This document shows positions 6,430 to 6,894 of a DNA stretch of 6,894 bases, in pieces (position 1 is the stretch's first letter; each line of letters begins with the position of its first letter). Location: NCBI GenBank assembly GCA_937920335.1, contig CALGUT010000017.1, positions 1 to 6,894 on the forward strand, in the 5' to 3' direction. The stretch is from an uncultured Opitutales bacterium (GTDB taxonomy: Bacteria; Verrucomicrobiota; Verrucomicrobiia; Opitutales; UBA2995). Under the pieces are notes generated by a model. That model saw only the letters and a program-made list of their open reading frames with translations, was not told the DNA's origin and ran no database searches. The position numbers and the translations under genes are program-made.

Positions 6430-6894
6430 ATGCACTGGCTTCTTACAACGTTTCTTATTCTCCTGATACTCAATACCGTTAAGTCTCTTGTTCTAGACTT
6501 GCTCAATGCCCGCAATATCCGGGCGAATCAGGATAAAATCCCTGAATCCTACGCTGGAGTGATGGATGAGGAAACCTACGCGAAGAGCGTGGCTTACTCA
6601 CTGGAGAAGACCCGATTCAGTATGATTACCACGATTTACGGGAGTATTGTATTGGCGATTGTCATTCTCGTTGGCTTCCTGCCCTGGCTCTGGACTGCTC
6701 TCGAAGCTTTCTGGGGAACTTCACTATGGGCCCAAGCTGGATTTCTGGTTGTTGTGACGCTGGTACTTAGCATCCCGGAGCTTCCTTTTGATTGGTATAG
6801 CACGTTTAAATTGGAGGAAAAATATGGTTTCAACAAAAGCAGCCTCGGGCTGTGGGTCTCTGATAAAATCAAAGGAACCCTCGTCGGTTTTGTT
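6430..6894 (+). CDS. M48-family (Ste24-like) membrane metalloprotease, N-terminal part (3' partial)
   Basis: An ATG at 6430 opens a frame that runs 155 codons to the right edge without a stop. The translation has three likely membrane segments (about 3-24, 65-91 and 101-123). Two family marks are visible: NARNIRANQDKIPE after the first helix, and ELPFDWYSTFKLEEKYGFN (117-135), typical of the N-terminal domain of M48 Ste24/CAAX-protease-1-type proteins. These are zinc proteases of the membrane with an HExxH motif, which would lie beyond the window, so activity cannot be judged. In bacteria such proteins are thought to act in membrane protein quality control; the substrate here is unknown. There is no obvious Shine-Dalgarno sequence before the ATG. 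It is divergent from xseB. Confidence 0.85.
   Translation, partial: MHWLLTTFLILLILNTVKSLVLDLLNARNIRANQDKIPESYAGVMDEETYAKSVAYSLEKTRFSMITTIYGSIVLAIVILVGFLPWLWTALEAFWGTSLWAQAGFLVVVTLVLSIPELPFDWYSTFKLEEKYGFNKSSLGLWVSDKIKGTLVGFV

Noticed and set aside
6636..6872. Minus-strand frame of 78 codons at the right edge
   Set aside because: It is antisense to the M48 protease frame, whose membrane segments and family motif are clear.
4088..6894. A prenylation system linking dxs to a CAAX-type protease
   Set aside because: Neighbouring Dxs and an M48 protein do not imply protein prenylation. The genes are divergent, bacterial M48 proteins have broader roles, and no prenyltransferase or CAAX substrate is visible.

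Overview
The window is ordinary bacterial chromosome of medium GC. It carries housekeeping genes on the minus strand, flanked by one plus-strand gene cut off at each edge. HemE and Dxs have sequence styles I associate with Verrucomicrobiota, perhaps Opitutia. Examples are the 'MNYRERFLAAANCQPVDRTP' opening and QTPELA stretch of HemE, and the GDA...CG...EALNN and AHQGYVHK variants in Dxs. That placement is from memory and is moderate to low in confidence. Oxygen-dependent HemF points to an organism that can use oxygen.

Left part (1-1291, plus strand): the 3' part of a gene for a secreted-looking or surface-type protein. It has a long Ser/Gly/Asn/Arg/Tyr-rich low-complexity region that is still open at the left edge. 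Two beta/gamma-crystallin domains follow, making four Greek-key motifs, each ending in a calcium-clamp-like N-D/G-x-x-S/A-S sequence. It converges on hemE with only 24 bp between the stop codons.

Middle part (1316-3931, minus strand): hemF then hemE in transcription order, encoding two heme-pathway enzymes that act at consecutive steps in the opposite order. Upstream is a small XRE-type helix-turn-helix regulator that ends in a good intrinsic terminator. An 18-bp perfect palindrome overlaps the U-tract of that terminator and a candidate hemF promoter. Two more inverted repeats lie in front of the regulator.

Right part (4088-6894): xseB followed by dxs on the minus strand, like the E. coli xseB-ispA-dxs cluster but without ispA between them. 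Divergent from xseB is the start of an M48-family (Ste24-like) membrane metalloprotease, cut off by the right edge before its catalytic motif.

I found no RNA genes, mobile elements, CRISPR arrays or attachment sites, and no gene-free stretch longer than about 160 bp. I see no convincing new multi-gene system. The points most worth a second look are the crystallin-repeat protein and the palindromic elements around the regulator and the heme operon.
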